Shown one piece after another: positions 1 to 7,164 of a stretch of DNA of 39,096 nucleotides. Origin of the DNA: a bacterium. GTDB taxonomy: Bacteria > Planctomycetota > UBA8108 > UBA1146. Position 1 is the stretch's first letter, and each line of letters starts with the position of its first letter. Under the pieces are notes generated by a model. That model was not told the origin of the DNA. It made no database searches and saw only the letters and a program-made list of their open reading frames with translations. The translations under genes were made by a program, and so were the position numbers. The stretch lies in the NCBI GenBank assembly GCA_029976805.1, contig JAPOLY010000017.1:1-39096 (forward strand), given 5' to 3'.

Positions 1-251
1 CCGAGGACTCCCGGCATCTTCTCCGCTTCGGAAAGATCGATATCGACGATCCGTGCGTGGGGAACCGTCGAGCGCACCAGTTTCATGTGAACCATGCGCG
101 GGAAACTGAGGTCGTCGGCAAAGCGGGTCTGCCCCGTGACCTTGGCGCGGCCGTCGACGCGTCTGAACGGCTTGCCGACCAGATTGAAATCGCGTCCGGT
201 CGGGGACTTGCGCTGATCCTGCTTCTTGGAGGGATCCAGGGGCTCATGCAT
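1..251 (-). CDS. Molybdenum hydroxylase large (Mo-binding) subunit, N-terminal part only
   Basis: The first 83 codons of a gene that runs off the left edge of the window. The protein starts MHEPLDPSKK and carries the usual N-terminal signature of xanthine dehydrogenase / aldehyde oxidase / CO dehydrogenase large subunits: VGKPFRRVDGRAKVTG (about 25-40), FADDL (44-48) and the PHARI motif near 64-68. This family oxidises or reduces aromatic or heterocyclic substrates at a molybdopterin centre. The ATG overlaps the end of the [2Fe-2S] subunit gene by 8 nt, with a GGGAGAGGGGG ribosome-binding stretch just upstream, so the two are translationally coupled. The molybdopterin domains and active-site residues lie outside the window, so the substrate cannot be read. 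The nearby benzoyl-CoA genes make an aromatic substrate (for example a hydroxybenzoyl-CoA reductase role) possible but unproven. A separate FAD subunit is not visible. Confidence 0.85.
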   Translation of the reverse strand, partial: MHEPLDPSKKQDQRKSPTGRDFNLVGKPFRRVDGRAKVTGQTRFADDLSFPRMVHMKLVRSTVPHARIVDIDLSEAEKMPGVL

Positions 252-819
252 GGGAGTCCCCCTCTCCCGGCAAGGGATCGCCGTAAATCGCTTCCCTCGG
301 AGGGGTGTAATCGTTGTCACCGCGCATTTTGGCGGCGGCCCACTCGACCCCTTCCAAAATCTTGTGGTAACCGGTGCAGCGGCACAGGTTTCCTGCCAGT
401 GCCGCGACGATTTCATCGCGGGTTGGCTCCGGGTTCTCTTCCAGGAGAGCCTTGGCGGTGACGAGAATACCCGGGGTGCAGTAACCACACTGGGCAGCAC
501 CCAGATCAGCGAAAGCCTCCTGAAGCGGATGCAGATCATTGCCGTTCATCATGCCTTCGACGGTGGTGATTTCCCGGCCTTCACACTCTGCGGCCAGTTC
601 CAGACAACTGAGTACCGGCTGACCGTCGATGAGGACCGTACAGGTTCCGCACTCCCCCAGTTCGCAGCCATGCTTGGTTCCGGTGAGGTTCAGCTGCTCA
701 CGCAACACTTCCAGCAGGGAGTGATGGACAGAGAATCCTGTCTGGTGAGGTTCGCCATTGACGTTGAGAAGACGGAACACCTGCTGGTGCTCACCCGCCT
801 TTTGGTCCTGTGAATCCAC
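244..819 (-). CDS. [2Fe-2S] small subunit of a molybdenum hydroxylase (CoxS/HcrC/XdhC-like family)
   Basis: 191 residues. It transfers electrons between the molybdenum site and FAD or an outside acceptor in the xanthine dehydrogenase / CO dehydrogenase / 4-hydroxybenzoyl-CoA reductase family. Two iron-sulphur sites are complete: a plant-ferredoxin-type cluster with C52, C57, C60 and C72, and the second cluster with C111, C114, C146 and C148 (CGYCTPG and NLCRCTGY). There is no signal peptide, so it is cytoplasmic. The start is a GTG, placed because a long GGAGGAGGG ribosome-binding site lies 5 nt upstream and no usable ATG exists near the N-terminus. The gene lies 49 bp downstream of panD on the same strand and overlaps the large-subunit gene by 8 nt. 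About 30 residues extend beyond the usual 155-165 residue length, mostly at the two ends. The family is certain; the substrate is unknown. Confidence 0.9.
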   Translation of the reverse strand: MDSQDQKAGEHQQVFRLLNVNGEPHQTGFSVHHSLLEVLREQLNLTGTKHGCELGECGTCTVLIDGQPVLSCLELAAECEGREITTVEGMMNGNDLHPLQEAFADLGAAQCGYCTPGILVTAKALLEENPEPTRDEIVAALAGNLCRCTGYHKILEGVEWAAAKMRGDNDYTPPREAIYGDPLPGEGDSHA

Positions 820-868
820 TTGCCCCCTCCTCCGGTTTTGAGCGGAGACCCTGTCGGGATCGGTTCGA

Positions 869-1279
869 TCAGCTCTGGAGATCTGCCTCAGGCTGATACG
901 GTTTGGATGGTCCTGGAATTTCTGCCTCTGAACCGGTGATCCGGTTCTCGGAATCGACCCTCACCACCCGTGATTTGTACTCCCGGGCCTCAGCATCTTC
1001 CAATTCCACCCAACTGGCGATGATGACCAGATCCCCCGGCTCGTTTTGGTGAGCTGCGGCCCCATTGATACAAATGGTTCCGGAGCCCGCTTCACCGGGC
1101 AGGGCGTAGGTCACGATCCGGGTTCCCCGGGTGATATTCCATATGTGCACCTGCTGGCCGGGCAGAATGTCTGCAGCCTCCAGCAGATCGGTGTCCACGG
1201 AGACACTGCCCTCGTAATCGAGGTCTGCCCCTGTAACCGTTGCACGGTGTATTTTTGAATGCAGAAGGGTTCGCCGCAT
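869..1279 (-). CDS. panD: Aspartate 1-decarboxylase precursor (pyruvoyl enzyme)
   Basis: 136 residues. It decarboxylates L-aspartate to beta-alanine for pantothenate and coenzyme A synthesis. The proenzyme cleaves itself between Gly24 and Ser25, and the new N-terminal serine becomes the pyruvoyl group. The start at [12 protein letters not shown] places YEGS so that Gly24-Ser25 match the numbering of the E. coli enzyme exactly. Lys9, Tyr22 and the active-site segment [14 protein letters not shown] are also present, followed by the conserved INGAAAH and GDLVIIAS. An in-frame ATG 57 nt upstream was not used because it would shift the cleavage site. A C-terminal tail of about 15 residues exceeds the usual length. 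The gene is divergent from boxC and lies 49 bp ahead of the molybdenum hydroxylase genes, so it may head that operon. A link between CoA supply and CoA-thioester catabolism is plausible but only inferred. Confidence 0.95.
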   Translation of the reverse strand: MRRTLLHSKIHRATVTGADLDYEGSVSVDTDLLEAADILPGQQVHIWNITRGTRIVTYALPGEAGSGTICINGAAAHQNEPGDLVIIASWVELEDAEAREYKSRVVRVDSENRITGSEAEIPGPSKPYQPEADLQS

Positions 1280-1460
1280 GGCGCGAATCCATCCTTTCCC
1301 GGCCAGAAAAACCTCCGGCCTACGGTCCTGAATCATATCCCAAGGCTACCCATCGCCTCCAGCAAATCGTATCACCAGTACATGGCCAAGATTCCCGCCT
1401 CCGAGGCGACCGTAAAGGTTGCCACCCCTGTCCCATTCATGCAGGATGGGGGGTCTACGA

Positions 1461-1538
1461 CCGGAAATCCGGACTCCGCCCAAATGGGAGGCGCCGGACT
1501 ACAGACCACGCCCGATTCGCCCCTCCAAAATGGGGCGA
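1461..1538. promoter_or_regulatory. Cluster of three inverted repeats upstream of boxC (possible operators)
   Basis: Three palindromic elements follow one another. The first is CCGGAAATCCGG at 1461-1472. The second is CGCC...GGCG around CCAAATGGG at 1477-1493. The third has 7-bp arms TCGCCCC / GGGGCGA at 1517-1523 and 1532-1538 around TCCAAAAT. The second and third share a core of C-rich arm, CAAAATGGG-like centre and G-rich arm. They lie 60-137 bp before the boxC start, where an operator or a folded leader would sit. No regulator gene is adjacent, so the regulator is unknown. Confidence 0.4.
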
Positions 1539-1580
1539 CACCGGCAGCGTCACCGGGCAATGACCATATGGACATGGACC

Positions 1581-1590
1581 AGGAAAGGGA
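1581..1590 (+). promoter_or_regulatory. Ribosome-binding site that fixes the boxC start
   Basis: AGGAAAGGGA ends 7 nt before the ATG at 1598. It selects that codon over several upstream in-frame ATGs (for example at 1568 and 1382), which have no comparable site. Confidence 0.75.
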
Positions 1591-1597
1591 CCACGCC

Positions 1598-3232
1598 ATG
1601 GACAACATTTCCCTGCAGACCCATCCGTCTCAGTACCGGCACTGGCAGATCGAGAAAAACGGGCAGGAGATGCGGGTCAACATGAATGTGAACCCGAATC
1701 ACCCCCTCAGAGAAGGCTACGAACTGAAGTTGAACTCCTACGATCTGGGGGTCGACATCGAGTTGGCAGACATCGTCCGCAGACTGCGCTTCGAACACCC
1801 GGAGATCACCTCTCTGGTGGTCAGTAGTGCCCACGAACAGGTTTTCTGTGCGGGCGCCAACATTCACATGCTCGGAGTTTCCACTCATGCCTGGAAAGTC
1901 AACTTCTGCAAGTTCACCAACGAGACCCGTTGCGAACTGGAAGATTGGGCAGAACAGGCGGATGTTGCGACCGTCTGCGCCATCACCGGCCCCTGCGCCG
2001 GAGGTGGATATGAGCTGGCTCTCGCCTGTGAGGAGATCTGGCTCGTCGACGATGGAAACAGTGCCGTCAGTCTCCCGGAGACTCCCCTTCTTGGAGTGCT
2101 TCCCGGTACCGGAGGCCTGACCCGTCTCGTCGACAAACGCAAGGTCCGTCGCGACCGTGCCGACGTCTTCTGCACCCTTGCAGAGGGCTTCAAGGGCAAG
2201 AAAGCCCTCAACTGGAGACTGGTTGATGCCATCGCTCCCAAGTCCAAGTTCAACGATAAACTTGCAGAACACCTCGTGTCCCACAGGGAGCAACGCCCCG
2301 GTCGTGCTGACCGCAAGGGGATCGCTTTGGGTGAGATCCCCTTCGTCGATGAAGATAACGTTCGCAAGTACTCCACCTTGAACGTGACCTACGAAAATGA
2401 GCGTCGCACTGCCAAGCTGGAGATTCAGGTTCCTTCCGCAGAAAGTGCCCCTTCCACCATTGAAGAGATTCATGCGGCTGGAGACCAGTTCTGGCCGCTG
2501 AAATTTGCCCGGGAGCTGGAAGACGCCATTCTCGATTTGAGGGTGAATCGTCACCACACTGGCCTGGTGTTGCTGAGCACCCAGGGCAATTTGGACGATA
2601 TCAAAGCCTGGGATCAGATCCTGATCGACCATCAGGGAGACTGGCTCGTCGACCAGATCACCTACCTGATGAGCCACGTGATCCAGCGTGTCGAAAGAAC
2701 GTCCTGCAGTTTCTTTGCGTTGATCGAGAACGGATCTTGCTTCGGTGGATCTCTCCTCGAACTGGCCCTCGCCTGCGATCGCCTCTACATGCTGGACGAA
2801 GACGGGATCGAGATTCAGCGTTCACCGATGAATGAGGGCCTGCTGCCGATGACGACCGGCATCACCCGTCACGCTTGCCGACTCCTCGGCGAAGAAGAAC
2901 TCTGCGCCAACAGTCAGGGCAATTTCGATCGCCTGGACGCAACGGACGCCGAGGAAATGGGCCTGATTACCGAGGCCCTCGACGAATTTGATTTTGAAGA
3001 CATGGTTCCCGTGGCCATCGATGAGCGAGTCAGCCTTTCGCCCGACTCCCTCACCGGCATGGAAGCCAACCTGAGATTCGCTGGACCGGAGAACATGGAA
3101 AGCAAAGTTTTCGGTCGCTTGAGCGCATGGCAAAACTGGATTTTCATCAGACCCAATGCAACTGGACCGAATGGAGCCTTGACCCTGTACGGACGCCCGG
3201 AGAGACCGGAGTTCGCATGGGACAGGGTTTGA
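1598..3232 (+). CDS. boxC: 2,3-epoxybenzoyl-CoA dihydrolase (benzoyl-CoA-dihydrodiol lyase)
   Basis: 544 residues. It opens the ring of 2,3-epoxybenzoyl-CoA, the product of BoxAB, to 3,4-dehydroadipyl-CoA semialdehyde and formate in the aerobic CoA-dependent benzoate pathway. The protein has two crotonase-like halves. In the first, QVFCAGANIHMLG (81-93) and CAGGGYELALACEEI (133-147) form the CoA-ester site, preceded by the BoxC hallmark LKLNSYDLGVDIEL (43-56) and followed by HAWKVNFCKFTNETR (97-111) and LLGVLPGTGGLTR (164-176). The second half has GSCFGGSLLELALACDR. Length and N-terminus (HPSQYRHW near residue 10) match known BoxC proteins of about 550 residues, supporting the 1598 start. boxB follows 13 nt downstream, so the two form an operon. 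It is cytoplasmic. Identification is very secure. Confidence 0.95.
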   Translation: MDNISLQTHPSQYRHWQIEKNGQEMRVNMNVNPNHPLREGYELKLNSYDLGVDIELADIVRRLRFEHPEITSLVVSSAHEQVFCAGANIHMLGVSTHAWKVNFCKFTNETRCELEDWAEQADVATVCAITGPCAGGGYELALACEEIWLVDDGNSAVSLPETPLLGVLPGTGGLTRLVDKRKVRRDRADVFCTLAEGFKGKKALNWRLVDAIAPKSKFNDKLAEHLVSHREQRPGRADRKGIALGEIPFVDEDNVRKYSTLNVTYENERRTAKLEIQVPSAESAPSTIEEIHAAGDQFWPLKFARELEDAILDLRVNRHHTGLVLLSTQGNLDDIKAWDQILIDHQGDWLVDQITYLMSHVIQRVERTSCSFFALIENGSCFGGSLLELALACDRLYMLDEDGIEIQRSPMNEGLLPMTTGITRHACRLLGEEELCANSQGNFDRLDATDAEEMGLITEALDEFDFEDMVPVAIDERVSLSPDSLTGMEANLRFAGPENMESKVFGRLSAWQNWIFIRPNATGPNGALTLYGRPERPEFAWDRV

Positions 3233-3245
3233 ACGGGGGACTTAC

Positions 3246-4661
3246 ATGAGCAAGGTAGATCAGAACGGCAAGATTCCGAACAACGTCGATCTCTCGAGCG
3301 ACAAGCGTTTGCAGCGCGCTCTGGAGCACTGGCTACCCCTCTACATGGAGTGGTGGAATGACATGGGGCCTGTCGGTTTCCAGTCCAAAGACATCTACCT
3401 GCGGACCGCCGTCTCCGTGGAAGCAGGTGGCTGGGCCAACTTTGACTACGTCAAAATGCCCGACTACCGCTGGGGTATTTTCCTCGCCCCCGACGGTGAC
3501 AGCCAGCGCACCATCGGCTTTGGTGACCACTACGGCAAGCCGACCTGGAAAGAGATTCCCGGTGAATACCGCGGAAACCTCCGTCGCATCATCGTGACCC
3601 AGGCGGATACCGAGCCCGCGTCCGTGGAGCAGCAGAGATACCTGGGCAGCATTGCCCCGTCACTCTACGACATGCGTAACCTGTTTCAGGTCAACGTGGA
3701 AGAGGGCCGCCACCTGTGGGCGATGGTCTACCTTCTCTTCCGCTTCTTTGGCAAGGACGGTCGCGACGAGGCGGAGGAGTTGCTCAGCCGTCGCAGTGGT
3801 GACGAGGACAAGCCGAGGATCCTCAATGCTTTCAACGAGCCTTGTGATCACTGGCTCTCCTTCTTCAGCTTCACACACTTCACAGATCGCGACGGCAAGT
3901 TCCAGTTGGCCTCTCTTGCTGAAAGTGGATTCGAGCCTTTGGCCAGAACCTGTGAGTTCATGCTGACCGAAGAAGCCCACCACCTCTTCGTGGGTGAGAC
4001 CGGGATCGATCGCATCATCAAACGCAGCGCAGAGTTGACGAAGGAAACAGACGGTCAGGCTGAAACTGCCGGAGGTATTCCGCTGGACATGATCCAGAGA
4101 TCGATCAACTACTGGTTCAGCTACAGTCTCGATCTCTTCGGTGGCGAGATCTCTTCCAACGCCGCCAACTTCTTTGGAGAAGGCCTCAAGGGTCGCTTCA
4201 AAGAGCCGGGCCGCTACGAAGATCACATCATGAAGGACGGCATCAAGGTGATCCCCATCGTCAAGAACGGGGTGATCGTCGATGAAGAGATGCCCTACCG
4301 GAACACACTCAATGAAGTCCTCCGCGAGGAATACATCGCCGACTGCGAAAGAGCTCTTCGCAAATGGAACCGTACTCTTGAGAAGAGCGGACTCGACACT
4401 CGATTCAAACTGCCGAACCGCCGCTTCCACCGAGCCCAGGGAATCTATTCCGATCACCACTTTGATCCGGAAGGAAACCTCATCACCGAGGACGAGTTCC
4501 GCGCCAACATGCACACGTGGATGCTGAATACTGAGGACAATGATTACCTGAAGTCGATTATGCACCCTGTTACCGAACCGGGAAAAATGGCCAACTGGAT
4601 CGCCCCGCCTTCAAGGGGAATCAATGGTCAGGCTGTCGAGTTCGAATACGTCCGCCTGTAA
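3246..4661 (+). CDS. boxB: Benzoyl-CoA 2,3-epoxidase oxygenase component (diiron BoxB)
   Basis: 471 residues, the usual BoxB length. It is the diiron oxygenase that inserts one oxygen atom into benzoyl-CoA to give the 2,3-epoxide, using electrons from the BoxA reductase. The metal-ligand pattern is visible: Glu123 in QADTEPAS, E153-x2-H156 in VEEGRHLWAM, Asp201 in EPCDHWLSFF, and the second E-x2-H in LTEEAHHLFVG (242-246). BoxB-typical stretches such as EWWNDMGPVGFQ (35-46) and LRTAVSVEAGGWANF (52-66) are intact. A GGGGGA site lies 5 nt before the ATG, and the gene lies 13 nt after boxC. A strong terminator follows at once, so the operon as visible is only boxC-boxB. The reductase BoxA must be encoded elsewhere. 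Confidence 0.95.
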   Translation: MSKVDQNGKIPNNVDLSSDKRLQRALEHWLPLYMEWWNDMGPVGFQSKDIYLRTAVSVEAGGWANFDYVKMPDYRWGIFLAPDGDSQRTIGFGDHYGKPTWKEIPGEYRGNLRRIIVTQADTEPASVEQQRYLGSIAPSLYDMRNLFQVNVEEGRHLWAMVYLLFRFFGKDGRDEAEELLSRRSGDEDKPRILNAFNEPCDHWLSFFSFTHFTDRDGKFQLASLAESGFEPLARTCEFMLTEEAHHLFVGETGIDRIIKRSAELTKETDGQAETAGGIPLDMIQRSINYWFSYSLDLFGGEISSNAANFFGEGLKGRFKEPGRYEDHIMKDGIKVIPIVKNGVIVDEEMPYRNTLNEVLREEYIADCERALRKWNRTLEKSGLDTRFKLPNRRFHRAQGIYSDHHFDPEGNLITEDEFRANMHTWMLNTEDNDYLKSIMHPVTEPGKMANWIAPPSRGINGQAVEFEYVRL

Positions 4662-4683
4662 AAACCTTCTCAGGCAAAACAGC

Positions 4684-4718
4684 AAGAGCCCGCAGATCGA
4701 GACGATCTGCGGGCTCTT
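4684..4718 (+). terminator. Rho-independent terminator of the box operon
   Basis: A 16-bp perfect stem (arms 4684-4699 and 4703-4718, loop AGA) is followed by TTTCTTTT. It ends the plus-strand boxCB transcript, 22 nt after the boxB stop, and may also help the convergent glycosidase gene. Confidence 0.9.
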
Positions 4719-4737
4719 TTTCTTTTGATTCAACAGG

Positions 4738-6270
4738 TCAACTTCCGATGGGCTGACCGGAACCCGGAGGAATCTCCCCCCTCAATACTTCTGAAAGGGT
4801 TTTCAGATGCAAGGGGCGAGCCCCATGGGCACAGAGGACCGCGAGATTGTCCGATTCTGGCATGGCGATCAAATCTCTGGAATCGTCGAGGAGTAGAACC
4901 ACCAGAGAATCGAGACTCTCTGCAAGTGCTTCGAGGACTTCACGGTAACGGGATTCGAGCCGTGCCCCCTGAACCGCGAGAAGAAGATTCCCTTCTGCAA
5001 TACGGCCCTCGTCGGCAGACACCCATCTGGACAATCCTTCAGGGGAATCGAAGCGGAGCGTCTTCGAAACCATGGGCAGTTCGTGTGCCAACAGATCCAG
5101 TTCGGCAGAAGATCTGGAATCCTCCACAGGACTATGGCTGAACTGTTCCGGCAGCATCAGACTCCAGTCTCCAGTGAGCGGCGTTTCTGGAAGACGGCCC
5201 TGAAGCAGACTGACTCCCCCACGACAGATCTTTCGGGCGACTTCCCCACCGGTCAGAAGCGGGATGGTCCCCTGCCTCTCTGCGGAGATCTCCGTGGCCG
5301 AAGCCAAAGCAGAGATTCTTTGCAGACTTTGCAAGTGCGGAGCAGATTCCTCCTCAATCTCTTTCTCAATCCGGTGATGGATGGCGCGCTGCAAGTCGGG
5401 AGTATGACTGACCAGAAGAACATCGTGCCCGGCTGCCATCGCTCCCTTTGCCACCTCTTCAGGTGAAAGCCCGGAAACCCCACCCATCTCGAGACAATCC
5501 GTCATCACTACCCCGGAGAAATGCAACTCCGACCTCAGGTTGCTCACCGCTCTCGACGAGATGGTCACAGGCAAATCGGCATCGAGGGCACGAGCGATGA
5601 CGTGACTCGTCATCACGATGGATGCCCCGGCTTTCTCTGCACCACCAAAAGGAATCAGGTCTGAAGCACTCTCTTCCGGATCGGTCGCGGGCAATCCGAA
5701 ATGGGGATCGACCGTCACCCGTCCAAGTCCCGGAAAGTGTTTCCAGCAATCCCGTACTCCTGCAGATCGCATTCCCCGTCCGAGTGCACTGGCCAAAGCC
5801 AGAGCACGCTGGGGGTCAGAACCAAACGAGCGTGAGCCAATCCCCCTCGAATGGGGAGAAGCAACCAGGTCCACGCAGGGAGCCAGATTGATATCGATCC
5901 CCAGCTCGAGCAATTCCTTGCCGGTATGCCAACCCTGGGCGAATGCCAGTTCCACGGCACGTTCAAGATCACTACAGGCCAGAGATCCAAGAGCCATGTT
6001 TCCCGGGAAAAAGGTGATCCCGTCGGGAAAGCGGACGACTCTCCCACCCTCCTGATCGATACAGATGTGAAGGGATTCCCCGGCCCATTTGCGCAGATCC
6101 CGAGTCAGATTCCTGACCTGATCGGCGGATTCTATGTTTCTCCGGAAGAGGATGACGCCACCCGGCTTCAACTCCTGCAGAAGCTCGATCGTTGCGGAAT
6201 CCAGTTCCGTGGAGGGAACACCGATCCAGAGCCTGCGTCCTGCGCGTTGGGAATCCTGATGATTGGTCAT
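4738..6270 (-). CDS. Glycoside hydrolase family 3, NagZ-like beta-N-acetylhexosaminidase
   Basis: 510 residues without a signal peptide, so probably cytoplasmic. NagZ-type enzymes remove terminal N-acetylglucosamine from muropeptides during cell-wall recycling. The (beta/alpha)8 domain spans about 10-340. It has IDQEGGRVVRF (71-81), the diagnostic KHFPGLGRVTVDPHFGLP loop (177-194) with its Asp188/His190 acid-base dyad, and the nucleophile Asp258 in VVMTDCLEM (255-262). NagZ of proteobacteria ends near 340; here a further C-terminal alpha/beta domain (about 350-510) resembles the second domain of two-domain GH3 enzymes. The ATG at 6270 lacks a strong ribosome-binding site, so the start is less certain. 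The gene is convergent with boxB and divergent from the HEAT-like gene. Exact substrate unknown. Confidence 0.85.
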   Translation of the reverse strand: MTNHQDSQRAGRRLWIGVPSTELDSATIELLQELKPGGVILFRRNIESADQVRNLTRDLRKWAGESLHICIDQEGGRVVRFPDGITFFPGNMALGSLACSDLERAVELAFAQGWHTGKELLELGIDINLAPCVDLVASPHSRGIGSRSFGSDPQRALALASALGRGMRSAGVRDCWKHFPGLGRVTVDPHFGLPATDPEESASDLIPFGGAEKAGASIVMTSHVIARALDADLPVTISSRAVSNLRSELHFSGVVMTDCLEMGGVSGLSPEEVAKGAMAAGHDVLLVSHTPDLQRAIHHRIEKEIEEESAPHLQSLQRISALASATEISAERQGTIPLLTGGEVARKICRGGVSLLQGRLPETPLTGDWSLMLPEQFSHSPVEDSRSSAELDLLAHELPMVSKTLRFDSPEGLSRWVSADEGRIAEGNLLLAVQGARLESRYREVLEALAESLDSLVVLLLDDSRDLIAMPESDNLAVLCAHGARPLHLKTLSEVLRGEIPPGSGQPIGS

Positions 6271-6372
6271 GGGTGAAGAATATCCGCTCCTGAGAATGGA
6301 ACCAGCAACGTCCCTCGCAAATTGGCCGAGAAGCAGGTGTGACTGGCCATCTCCCCCGTGAGAAGGGACAAT

Positions 6373-7164
6373 ATGGAAATGAACGAATCACTACCCTCTT
6401 CACTGGATCCGCGACTGACCCATCTTTTCCGGGGAGACCTGGACGAGGTCACGGAAGCCTGCATCCAGTTGATCAACACCGTCTTTGATGATCCTGAACT
6501 CGAACAGTCGATGATCGAGCGAATCCAGCAACTGATCGATGACGAGGAAGGATTCCTCCCCGGAGAATTGTGCATGGCACTGATTCTCGGGGAACTTCGC
6601 AGCGCTCCAGCCACCCCCATCTTTCTGCAAGCTTTGAGGGATGAGGATGAAATGCTGCAACGGATCTCCATTCGATCTCTTCAGCGAATCGGTGATCCTG
6701 CTTTTGAAGCGATTCTGGAAATGCTGGAAGACCCCCAACTCGAGGGGGAAACCGCCTCTCTGGCGATTGAGGCCCTCGAAGGGATTTCACTTCACGAACT
6801 TCCCCAGCAAAGAACAGCCATCGAAGAGCGGCTGCGCAAGGATCTTCTCTCCCAACAACTCCCATTACCGAGACGGGAAGCGGCGGCGACGGCGTTGTCT
6901 CATTTGGGAATGGCGGATGCCATCGATCTGATGGAAGAGGTTTTGCAAAGGGATTTCCCCCACGGCAATGTGCTGATCGGGGAATCGCTGGAAGCTTTGA
7001 AGGAAAATCCCTCAGGTCAGGGTGGAGTTGCCGAGGACCCCATCGAAAACGTCCTTGGTTGGCTGGAGTTGGATCTGGTTCCGGGGGCGGAGTTTGAAAT
7101 CGAACCGCTTCTTCCCGAGGGTAAAACCCCCCGGGAAGAAACAGATCTCAATTTCGAGGATTAA
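6373..7164 (+). CDS. HEAT-like repeat protein, acidic, function unknown
   Basis: About 263 residues with no signal peptide or membrane segment. The middle part (roughly 60-190) repeats helical pairs of HEAT type, such as LILGELRSAPATPIFLQAL, SIRSLQRIGDPAFEAILEML and ATALSHLGMADAIDLMEEVL, which suggests a protein-binding alpha solenoid. The C-terminal 50 residues are acidic and probably unfolded (PREETDLNFED at the end). Two starts are possible, ATG at 6373 or 6379, after AAGGGA at 6363-6368; a GTG at 6358 is less likely. It is divergent from the glycosidase gene over about 100 bp and convergent with the dehydrogenase gene, overlapping its stop codon. No function can be assigned. Confidence 0.7.
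   Translation: MEMNESLPSSLDPRLTHLFRGDLDEVTEACIQLINTVFDDPELEQSMIERIQQLIDDEEGFLPGELCMALILGELRSAPATPIFLQALRDEDEMLQRISIRSLQRIGDPAFEAILEMLEDPQLEGETASLAIEALEGISLHELPQQRTAIEERLRKDLLSQQLPLPRREAAATALSHLGMADAIDLMEEVLQRDFPHGNVLIGESLEALKENPSGQGGVAEDPIENVLGWLELDLVPGAEFEIEPLLPEGKTPREETDLNFED

Larger units (their letters stand above)
1280..1597. other. Divergent intergenic region between panD and boxC
   Basis: A 318-bp stretch without a convincing gene. It must hold promoters for both directions. The frame of boxC stays open through it, but neither the conserved family start nor a ribosome-binding site supports coding there. Its notable content is a cluster of inverted repeats at 1461-1538. I could not identify a confident -35/-10 pair on either strand. 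Confidence 0.6.

Noticed and set aside
1280-1336. Upstream ATG for panD
   Set aside because: Using it would move the Gly24-Ser25 cleavage site to position 43-44; the downstream ATG matches the family exactly.
1259-1597. N-terminal extension of BoxC in the same open frame (113 codons)
   Set aside because: A strong ribosome-binding site before ATG 1598 and the length of known BoxC proteins fit the shorter form; the extension would overlap the panD start.
1550-2677. Long minus-strand open frame opposite boxC (375 codons)
   Set aside because: It lies wholly antisense to a certain gene and shows no recognisable family; it reflects codon bias of the real gene.
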